Shown: positions 25,701 through 37,700 of the stretch, in pieces
Position numbering within the stretch: position 1 is the stretch's first letter
Layout: the number at the start of each line of letters is the position of its first letter
NCBI GenBank assembly: GCA_907165275.2
Contig: OU015662.1
Coordinates: forward strand, 8,625,501-8,689,500
From: Zygaena filipendulae
Taxonomy: Eukaryota > Arthropoda > Insecta > Lepidoptera > Zygaenidae
Direction of reading: 5' to 3'
Length of the DNA: 64,000 nucleotides
Notes under the pieces: model-generated
What the model was told of the DNA's origin: nothing
Database searches by the model: none
What the model saw: only the letters and a program-made list of their open reading frames with translations
Program-made: the position numbers and the translations under genes

Positions 25701-28700
25701 AGGCAAATTGTATAATTCCTGTGTTTATAATCCACCAGAATTTTATAGAATAGAATAGAATACACTTTATTGTACACCAAAATAATGTTACAATGTGTTA
25801 ACAACTTATAACTAAAGGCATACAAAAGGCGGTCTTGTTGTTTTACTAGCGATCTCTTCCAGACAACTTATATACATACATACATTTATACATACAGTGC
25901 CAAGGATATAAAATGCCGCTGTTTTGAACTATGACCACATGAGAATACTCCATACGGTATAGTACCGAGATATTTCCCGTAGGGATGTTACGGAGATATT
26001 TTAACGGAACCGCAATCGTTGTAGGAGTTTTTAAATTAGATTTGTCGGAATCAGAATCGGAGTCGAAGGTGGTAATTCGTATAATGAAAGTGAAATCTAC
26101 GACAGAAAGCACCTAGGAAGGGGGAGGGGAGGTTTCCCGCGCTACATGCACCTCCGATTTAAAATTGTTGGAGCCGAAGTCGAAACCGGTCATTCCGACT
26201 TATCGGAGTTTGAGTCGAAGCTCCGTAACATCTTTAACCTATTTCCGATGCACGATGCACGATGCTGGCCGTTTGTAAACCGATGAATTATACCATTTGC
26301 CGACGCCATACTTTTACAATGAATAGATAGATAAAATAGATATTAGTTATCACATATAATATTATAAGTTATAGTCAATAATGATTTCAAGTGAAAATTG
26401 CCTATGATGGAATACGGTCAGTTTCCCAAACGTCACAGAGTAAATATCTACTCGGATATGTTAGTAAGGGCTGTTATTTTAAAAATACATCCAATCGTTT
26501 TATTAAAAATTCATAGAAACTTGACATTATCCCTATAACTCTCGCTCATACAATACACCATTCATATTAGTTGATTATTGCTCACTCTTACTTTTCTCTT
26601 TTATGCACTAACATTTTAAAATATGCCCTCTTAAATACACACACTAATATCGTCGGTAATAATATTAGAGATGCAAAAGTTTTTGTGTGCGTGTGTGTGT
26701 GACATACTGAATGTCTGTCAATCCTTCAACCTGAAACGGCAGACCACCTTATCCGGAATTATTCCCGCGAGTTAAACCGCTAGTACAAAGAAAAGGAAAA
26801 AAGAATAAAGTAAAATTATGTTAAATTATCTCTCATTATAGTACAAAGCACTAAAGAAGGTGATGGATAGAGCGAGGGTGACAGTGACGAAGTTGAAAAG
26901 AAGCGAGTTCTCGACAGAAGGTCTCATCCAAGACTTGAACCGACTGCTCAAGTTCAAAGAGAGTCAACAACAGGACGCCAACGCATTTCCAGAAACAAGG
27001 AAAGAAGCATCCATGAGCAGTTTAGCGGCTGCTATAAAATATACGTCGCTTCTGTCGGATAGCACAAATTTTGGAAGGTAAAATATAAGGTTTTTTGTTT
27101 TAAACAAAGTTTTTACAAATTGCTAAAATTAAAAAAAATCAAAAAGAGCCACATTTGAATAAAGGATTTGACTTTGACTTTAAAATTAGTAGGTAATTTC
27201 AAATCCCTTAAAAAATATTTTTTTGTGCAGATGTGAGTATACGTGAGATTTCGTAACGATATGGTAACCTCCAATAGCAACAATGGAAGTACCTCAAAGA
27301 TTTGAGATGGCGATATAAAACTCATTTTTTACCTATACCTAAATAGACTTAAAAGGAGGAAACTTTATCAAAATACAAAATTTAATTCATTTATTTATTT
27401 TATACAAGGATCAAGATTCTTGTATGCTATAAGCTATGTATGTTCCCTGCGTTACTAGCTATGTATATTTCGGAGTTTCTGCGAGAATTCCGGAGTAAAA
27501 AGTACCCTATGTCCTTCTCTGTCCCTCTGACAACGTTTATGAAAAATTTCACGACGATCAATTTGTGAAAGCGTACGAACAAATAAAAACTCACATTCGC
27601 ATTTATTGTATAACTAGCTGTTCCCCGCGGAATCACCCGCGGTAATTTCGGAGATCCCGCGGGTATTCCGAGATAAAAGTATTTACTACCCTATATTTTT
27701 TTTCTGTACCTACCCTTGACAACGTGTGGGTAATATGCAATTTTTACTGTATTATTTATACTATATTTTTTAAATTAATACTTTAATTAATTTAATGTAG
27801 TTCCATCCGCGTTAGTTTTTTTTCCTACGGGAATTCCGGAAAAAACAATATCCTATATCCTTCTCTGTACCCCTGACAACGTGTATGCAAAATTTCGTGG
27901 TGATCAGTTGAGCCGTTTAGCCGTTGAAGCGTAACAAACAAACAAACAGACAAACTCACTTTCGCTTTATAATATTAGTAAGGATAGTTAGGAGATTGTT
28001 GTGTGTGCGTCAGATTCCGCTTGAGCACGCTGGAGTGCGACGGGTACCTGCAGCTGGACGCGGCGGCGCTGGCCGCGCTCAACGTGTTCCCGGAGCTGGG
28101 CGACCCGTCGCACGCGCCCGCGCGCAGCCTGTACGGCCTGCTGGACCGGTGCCGCACGCAGCAGGGGAAACGGTGGGTGTCTATACCACTAGCTGTCCCC
28201 CGCGGTTTCGCCCGCCGTCATTTCGGAGTTCCCGTGAGAATTTCGGGATAAAAAGTACCTACCCTATGTCACTCAGGTCAAAATCGGTTCAGTAGAACCA
28301 GTGATTACCCCCTACAACGTCACAAACTCACAATTCACAAACTCACAAACTTTCTAGCGGGGGGCGCGGCAGCAATTCTCATTACTGTCGTTTTGAAGTG
28401 CCGAAAATTTCTATTATTGTTGTGCTCTCTCGCGGTGTGTTTATTTTAGTGTTCCATTTATGTTAATTAATGACGCCTTTTCGAACAAGTTGCAGAAAAA
28501 TATTTTCCATATTTACGATTATAATAAGTATAAAATTAGTATTCATCATATTTCTTAGTTGGGCACCACACGGCTCCACGCCTCGTCAGTACAATAAAGA
28601 AGAAAATAAAATTGTATTAAAACAATTATTATTATAATAAATAGATATATTTATTCTTATACAACCTAAAAGTCAAATACAAGTAAATAAAATGCATATC

Positions 28701-31700
28701 ATAATAATATGGATACGAGCGCCGCATAGGCTCTTAGTCAGCATACATGCTACCTCACATAATCGCATTAGGTTAGCCTGCAAGGATTGTATGGTTTTTT
28801 GAAATAAATAAATCAAACTAACAGCTATCCGTGAGGAGGCGTTGTTTTCTAGCCCCACACACTGCCGCAATTGGCCCCCACACGGCACACCTTTCTTTCT
28901 CCTTCACAATATTTTTGTTAAATATTATTCTTTGAAATGTTATTTTCTTTGTACCGTTTTGATGGGGACCAATAACCTCCTTTTCTTTCTTTATCTTTAA
29001 TAGTTACCGTTTGAACACGGTAGTAATGGTAATGGTACGTATGATATGTCACGCCGTAGCCTCCTCGCCCAGTGGCTGAGGCAGCCGCTGCGGGACCTGA
29101 ACCTGATCAACGAGCGGCTGGACGTGGTGGACCAGCTCGTGGAGAGCTCCCAGCTGCGGCTGCAGCTGCACGAGGACCACCTGCGCCGGATGCCCGACCT
29201 GCAGGCGCTGGCGCGCCGGCTCACCAGGAGGAAAGCCAATCTGCACGACTGCTATAAAATATATCAGGTACAGGCTATGACATCTATGTGGATGTAAAAC
29301 GAAACGTATAAAATTCTACTATAAAATTAGTTTTTTTTTTGTTTGTTACGATTTAACTCAAAAACTACTGGATCGATTTCAAAAATTCTTTCACCATAAT
29401 AATGCTACATTATTCCTGAGTAACATAGGCTATATTGCAACCCGGAGTTTCCGCGGGAACTCCAAAATTACCGCAGGTGAAACCGCGGGAGAACAGCTAG
29501 TCATTTATAAGACGTGTCTACAACCACGTTTATTAGGCCCGTCGATCTTTCTAGAAACTCTAGAACCATGATAACAGAGCCCACTATTGTATCCATAGAA
29601 CCAACTTAATTATTATAATGATGGTTCTATATTACGAGGCTCAAACCCTATGAATAGCACAACATTTATAAAGCTCGCTGATGTTTTTATCACCCCTTTG
29701 GGCACCACGTTTATAAGGTCCATGATTATGAACAAACTACCATACCCAAATTACAATTGAAACCTTAACACAACTTTCAGCCATCAAAGTTAACAATTAA
29801 AAATTGATTTGAATCAATACAATTTCAGGCCATCAAAAGACTACCGGCGCTACTGCGTTGTCTTTCAGAAACGGAAAACTCGACGATCCACTCGTGCTTG
29901 ACGGAGCCCATAGCGGAGTTGAACGAAGATTTAAACAAATTCCAACAGATGATTGAAGCCACCATTGACATGGATGCTGTCGACAGAGGTGAGTGTTGAT
30001 TTTATATTTTATCAATGGACCAGGAATTGTTCGTTTTCTCAGACTTGAAAAAAATATGATCAAAAATAAGATCTGATGTCAATATTATACTACAAATTTT
30101 TTAAGAGCTTATTTTTGAACGCTTGTTCAAGTTGGTCCTATGTGGCAAACTTGCACAGAGGTTTAAAAATAGCTTTATTTCTTTAAATAAGTAGATAATG
30201 GGCATGATGACTAACGTAGAGATTAAAAATGTTGTTATTACATTTTTAATTCGTCTATTGGACACGTATTTTTCCTTTCTTTACGTAAAAAAACGGCGAG
30301 ACATTGAGTTAAAATTCCGGGAGACGTCACATGCACCTAGGTATACTTTATACTTAGTAATGACGTCGCGACCTCCCACTCCTAGACTTTAATGCGTGTT
30401 ATCTAAGAATTTTTTCAATAATTCGTAAAAGAAAAAACACGTGTCTATAATTTTTTACTATGTAACTGACGGACTAAATAGAATTTTGATTTTTATATAC
30501 CTTGTCATGATGCCCATGATCGTGCGTATATTGCAGGCGATTTCCTGGTGAAGCCGTCGTTCGACGAGACACTGCAGAGCCTGGGCGAGCGGCTGCAGCA
30601 GCTGCAGGCGGCCGCCGAGCGGGAGCTGGGCCGCGCCGCGCGGGACCTGGGCCTGGACGCGGGCAAGACCATCAAGCTGGAAACGAACCCGCAGAACGGA
30701 TTCTATTTTAGGTGAATATCATGTTCTAAAATAGGTGGCATTATTTTACAGATTTTATAGAACCCTGTGCTGAGGATTAAACCCGATAAAAGACCGCAGA
30801 AGGATTGATTGCCAACCTATATGTTTCGACACGTGAAATTTGTTGCGTTCGGTCACATCCTATTTTTTTTATGAGTGCATGTTCATTTTTAAACGGCTGT
30901 TGCCCGCGGTTCCACCCACGTTTATTTCGTATCTGCGCGAATTCCGGGATAAAAGTAGCCTATTTCCTTATGCTCTTGGAAACGTGTATGCAAAGTTTCA
31001 TGATGATCGGTAGAGTAGTTTAGACGTAAAAGTGTTACAAACTCACGTTCGCAATATTAAGGATTGACAGCACTGTTTGGTTTAGCGGTTAGCCAACCTG
31101 ATTGTTACGCCCGGTGTCGCTGGTTCGATCCCTTATGCTGAGCTGGGCGCCGTTTTGGCGCAACTCAATTGTGTTTTAGTTTTAAGTGTTTGCATGTTTT
31201 GTGTGTTGAGCCAAATAAAGTTATTTTCAATTTCAATTCAATCCCCGTGCCATTGACACATGGTAAACATTTATGTGATGAACTTGTTTTTACCTTGAGT
31301 CTGGGTGCTACAAAAAAGTATTATATTAAGTATTATATGATATCCATAGTACAAGTTCAGCTTATATGAAACGCTCTGTGATAATGTCCAACCATATTTT
31401 TATAGGGTAACACTAAAAGAGGAGCACACGTTGCGTGGAAATAAGAAGTATACGATAATAGACGCTGTAAAAGGCGGCGTCCGGTTCAAAACTACGGCCC
31501 TGGAAACGATCACAGAGGACTATGTCCATGCCAAGTCTACTTATGAGAAGGAGCAGGACAAAGTTGTCGCCGAAATTGTTGGGATTGCTGGTGAGTTGTC
31601 GTTAGACAAACATAAAAAATACTATTGACATACTTATTATTATAGTTTTTAATTTATTTACGGCTCACAGCTGTGCCCCGCGGTGACACCCGCGTGAGTT

Positions 31701-34700
31701 TCGGAATTCCCGCAGGAACCACTTATTTTTTTTTTAAATAAAAGTAGTCTAAGCTACTACTCATAACATCAGCTATCTGCCAGTGAAAGTCCCGTTGAAA
31801 TCGGTCCAGCTGTTTTAGAGATTAGCCAGAACCAACAGACTGACAGACAGACAAAAATTGAAAAATTGATTTTTTTTAATGTAAGTATCTACCGTATACA
31901 CGTCTTTTATATTATGAAAAGCTGTTAACTTGGAATTACGAACAGACACTTATCCGACCGTGACCAGTTGCCCGATTGCCCGGTGCCGGCACTAAGAGCA
32001 CTGGGTCGTCACTGATGCTGACAAGTGTAGATCCGTTCATAGAGAATGTATGAAAGAATAATATTTCGCACTGTGCTGGTACTGTCGGAACTCCGGCTTC
32101 ACTGATATGGGCGAATCGGCCATTATGCGGTGCGTGGCGTAGCCCGTAGGGAAGGGCGAGGCAGGTGCGGGTGTGCCGGTTTATAGGACGTGTCGGTCTA
32201 TTTAATAGGCTATTTGACTACTTTTTTTTCTAAATTATATTTAGTCCGTCAGTTATATTTTTTTTTTCCTGAATGATACACCCAAGGAGGTAAATCATTA
32301 TAATACAATCTAGCCAATCTAGTAATAACTAATAAGTATTTTAAATTTGACCTAAACTTCAAAACAGTCAGTTATAATGGACACGTATTTTTTGCTTTTC
32401 CAAATTATTGAAAATATACCTGGATAAAGCACATTAAAGTTTGGCAGTGGGGCTCGTAACGTCATACGCAGCTAATAACTGCGCCTGCTTGTGACGTCAC
32501 GCGACATTTCGACTCAATCGCGTATCTCTGTTATTTTTTGCTTACTTAAAAAGAGAAAATACGTGTCAAATATTTTTTATGAGTCTACCAGGCTATTGAA
32601 GTGCCAGATTAGTGAGATTGTACTGTACACTGTGCGGGATGTAGTGTATGCGAGTAAGAGATAAGCATGCACTTGTCTCCTCCGCACGGGCTCAAATGTA
32701 GATGTGTGTGACGCACAGAGTTAGTACCAGGCCAGCGACACTCCCTTGAAGCAAAAGTTACTATGGATTTATGCGCGAACTTTTTTACCAACTTTGGAAT
32801 ACTTAACCAAATTTCTATGACCGCGTCATACATTGCATGGTATGGTTGGCACAAAATGCTTTCATAGATCGGATCAGCGATTAGTATGGAAGTGCCTACT
32901 CTTAAAACGTAGTGATTATTTGCTCAGTGGTTAGTACGTTACCGACCGACAGACGAGTGTGGTGTGTAAGTACCTACAGTGCTGAGACCGCGTGCGCATG
33001 GAGCCGACATTATTGGTATTTACGATTAGTCTAAAGATGTCTCAAGTAAGTAGTATAGTACAACATTCATCTACTAAATTTAACACGTAACTGTCGGGTG
33101 CTCCCCCGGGTGCAGCCGGGTACTCGGAGTGCCTGTTCTGCCTGTCGCAGCTGGTGGCGCGGCTGGACGTGCTGGTGTCGTTCGCGCTGTGCGCCGCCGG
33201 CGCGCCGCTGCCGTACTGCCGGCCCGAGCTCGCGGCCGCCGCCGACGAGCTGCTGCTGCGCGACGCGCGACACCCCTGCCTCGAGGTGCTCGACGGCGTC
33301 TCGTACATACCCAACGACGTCCAGTTCAAGCGAGGTGAGCGCCGCGCCAGATCCCTCCTCGTACCGCCGCGCCGCACTCTCAGTCGACTTTAATTATTAC
33401 TTAGTTAAGTATAGATTTTTAAAACGAAACCGCCGCAATCAGACGAGTTGAATAAATTAATGCTAATTGGCATTTAACTAATTAAGTTACATCTCATTGA
33501 ATGCCAATTAGCATTAATTTACTGAACGTCGCTTATTGCGGCAAATTTGTTTTAAAAATCTATACTTAACTAAGTAATCATTAAAGTCGATTCTGAATGC
33601 GGCCGGTAGTGTGCGAGCGACGGGCTCGGTTCTCGGATAAGTACCTAGTATAAAATCCTTATCTATACTTACTAATAATATAAAAAGGTAAAACTTTGTG
33701 AGTTTGTGATGTTGTAGGGGGTAATCTCTGAACCGATTTTGAAAATTATTTCACTTATATTAAGCTACGGTATTGCTGAGTGATATAAGGTACTTTTATC
33801 CCGACATTCCCACGGGAACTCTGATATTACCGCGGATAAAACCGCGGGGGAGAGCTAGTTGTTTTTGGAACGTCTTTCCTTATCGTACGGTACGGATGGG
33901 TGCCAATATTCGTTTTCCGTCACAGCGTCATAGGTGCGCTATAGAAGTTGCGCGCTTATTGGTTAGTTTGGCGCGTTTTTGGAACGGAAGAGCTTGTAGG
34001 TAACTAAACTCGGAAACTACGAGGCGCAGACACTACGTTCCGACCAAGTGTTCCGCAACGCTCACGCAGGGCTCTTATTCACTATGACCATAACACGGCG
34101 CGTTAAGATAACGCGCCACAAAAATTGCCTTTATCTCATAATTAAAAAACTTTTACTCCAAAAAAAATACATTTAAAACGTTTCTTATGGCATACAGAAT
34201 AAAATTTTGGCATCTAGAACGTTTGGGATTGCGTTTTTGACGCGTGCATTATGGTAAATAAAGTAAATAAGGGTCCAACTTTATTCCAACTAGTTGGACC
34301 AGTAGTAATAGATGATCGAACCGTTCGGCCATTTTATTATCTCGTTGTCGTCGCAGGCAGCTGCATGATGCACATAGTGACCGGCGCGAACATGGGCGGC
34401 AAGTCGACGTGGATGCGCGCGTGCGGCGCGAGCGCGCTGCTGGCGCACGTGGGCAGCCGCGTGCCGGCCGCGCGCGCGCGCCTGCCGCGCCTGCGGGCCG
34501 TGCGCGCGCGCGTGGGCGCCGCCGACTGCGAGGCCGCCGGCCAGAGCACCTTCATGCGCGAGATGCTCGACACCGCCGCCATACTCCGGGTACCCGCACT
34601 ACCCCACCCCACTGGCGCACTACCGGCCGCGGTCGGCGCGCCGCGTCGCATAGCTATCCGGGCCCTTATTCACTATGACCATAACACGTCGCGTTAAGAT

Positions 34701-37700
34701 AACGCGCTACACAAACTGTTTATGCCTCGTATACAAAGAAGTTTCTCTTGAAAAAAATACATTAACAACGTGGTATGGTATAAAGAATATTAATTTCTAA
34801 CATTTTGGCGTCTGGAGCGTTTGGGATTGTTTTTGGGACGCGCGTTATAAGCGAGGACTGTTGTTGGTCATAGAGAATAAGGGCCCTGGACATGAAAAGC
34901 ATATGGTCGGATCCCAACATCCGACCATACTACTTTTTAACACTAAAATACAATAATATAAAAGTACTTAGTTTTAGTGTTAAAGATCATAACATACTTT
35001 AAAATGTAAAAAGTAAACGCTTGGTCGGATGTTGAGATCCGACCATAATATGCTTTTCATGTCCCGATATATTTTATTTTATTTTTTACACTAGCTGTCC
35101 CCCGCGGCAATTTCGGAATCCCCGCCGGAATCCCAGGATGAACGATACGTATAAATCTTCCTCTTCAATCACTACATCAATAGATAGAGTCTCTATCAAT
35201 AGAAAACTGCATGAAAATCCGTGCAGTAGTTTTTGAGTTTATTGCGAACAAACGATTTTTCGGAAAATCAACTGCTACAAAAATACAATAGACATTTAAC
35301 TGAGGTACAAGCCGATCACAGATATTCACATATGGGTAATTCAAGTATGCCACTTTTATCAGTCGTTATGGAGATTCAACGACAGTCAAAAGTGAAGAAA
35401 ATGAATTATTTTTGACTTTAGGTTTACCTGCTGCGTTCATAAACCAATTTCGACGTTCGATCTACGCCATCATCATGCAAATGTTCAAATAAATCAACAT
35501 TTTATTAAACCTAATATGGTATACGTTAGGACATCTAGGCTAGAAAGCTGTCATTGAGCCAGATAGAAATATTAAAATGAAATAGAGAAAAAAAAAACAT
35601 ATAATTTAAAATTACGTTCAATATTCTGTTTCGTAATCTACAGACGGCGACGCCTGATTCTCTGGTGCTTATCGACGAATTGGGAAGAGGCACTTCCACT
35701 TATGAAGGTTGCGGCATCGCTTGGGCTATAGCTGAGTAAGTGTAGTTTTATACATGTTCAAACCAGTGGTGGGCAAAGTACGGTCCGCGGGCCAAATCCG
35801 GCCCGCGGCGGTCCATCGAAATGTATAGTAATTAATTTGAGTTGAGTCAGCTAGACTAGTTAAGTCGCCTAAGATTTCAAAACAAAATGCATTTTTTCTA
35901 TAATTATGGTCCTCCTCCGAAATTTCATAAACTTTCTGGCCCTTCATGAAGAATATTTGCCCACCACTGGTTCAAACCTATAAATTTTTCGCGACAGGCG
36001 CAAGCGCTATTTAACTGAGCTGTTATATGTCAATGAGTTCTTACAAAGTTCTTGTTAATATTTCAGATTTTAAATATTCTCATGTGAGCGATTTTTTGCT
36101 CTGTGCGTATACGCACCCTTTTTTTTCATTCATTCATTAATTCATTACTTTGATTGTGCACGTCCTGTTATTGCATTAATTTCTTTTGGAGAGTGTTTTC
36201 TTGTTTAAACCATATTTTCGTGCGTGTGCGGTGTGCGGTGTGCGCAGGGAGCTGGCGACGCGGTGCGAATGCTTCTGCCTGTTCGCGACGCACTACCACG
36301 AGCTGACGCGGCTGGCGGCGCTGCACCCGCGCGCCGTGGCCAACTCGCACGTGCAGGCCGAGGTGCGCGACGGGCGGCTCGCGCTGCTGCACCGCGTGGC
36401 GCCCGGGCCGGCCGCGCGCTCGCTGGGCCTGCACGTGGCGCGGCTGGCCGACCTGCCCGACTCCATCATACAGGTGAACACTCACGACACCCACTGAGGC
36501 GCGTTCCGTGGATTCGCACGAGTGCACTCGAACGCGCTCGAGCGCGCTCTCTACCCGTTCTGTGGCTAGGTGAAATTTTACTCTGACAGCTGTCAGAGCG
36601 TTCCGTTCCGTTCCGTCACGTTCCGTGGCTCAGAGTGCAGCAACCAAACAACCATCTCCGAAGCAAGTTAATTTTCACTCTGACAAGTGACAGCTATGTA
36701 TTGTTTGAGAAGTGTCAAAGTTTGCGCCAAAAATCGGATTCGTCGAAAAAGAAATCAATCGGAGTTCTTACGAACAAAGAGCAGGTGTCGTAATCACAAA
36801 AAGTTTATAATTGGATGTAAAACAGTCTTATTTTTAATATGAGTTATGAGAAAACGAATGGTGCCTGAAATTTCAAATATTTTGAGGTTATAAAAACAAC
36901 TCGATCGTTCCGTGGCTTAGGTGCAACTCAAACGAGTGAAATTTTAACCGAACAAACCCACGGAATGCACACCTGGACGCCGATAAGCAGTAATATGTCG
37001 ACCCAAATAATTACATTATTGATACAGTAGGGGGAGCATAAATTTTTACGCTTTCGTCATTTCGATATCGTCGTAATGTCAAAGCGCTTTTTTGTGTAAA
37101 AAATGAATTACGCCCTCTATCCAGCGTTATTCATTTTCCATATAAAAAAACGCTCGATATCGAAAAGAAGAGAGCGAAAAATTCATGCTCCCCCTACAGA
37201 AAGCTTTTTAGAGGTATAGAACATTTTCTAATTCTGTTTTATCTTATTGCATTGCTTAAATACTAACAAAATGTTGAATATTTTTGACACAAAATGGCGC
37301 CATAATTTTAAAACATTGGTTTGTTCTGCTCACGACGAGCGCGTGACGGCAGTGGACTTAGCCCACCCACTGTATATTTGGCTTTTCTCAGACTTAAATC
37401 GATCGGTGGTAGCACAACATAATATACGTGTATTTTTGTCTTTTGGATTAAATGGTACTTTTTTATTTTTATCTTTTTGGTTTTGTGTTTTTAGAAGTCC
37501 GTTTTAATTTAAACTTCTTTGATCTTGAGAGAAAGATAGTTTTTGTGGCGCATTATCTTAACGCGACGTGTTATGGTCATAGTGAATAAGGGCCCCGATT
37601 TTACCCACTGCTTTTTCTCTTGACAATATTTACCCCTTTTACAACCGTTTCAGAATAAAAATTTCCTATACATTTACGTACCTACCTGTACTGCGCTACC

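Noticed and set aside
34337..34651. Long frames antisense to, or out of frame with, MSH2 exons 12, 13 and 15
   Set aside because: Very GC-rich exons lack stop codons in every frame. Only the MSH2 frame shows conserved motifs and fitting splice phases.
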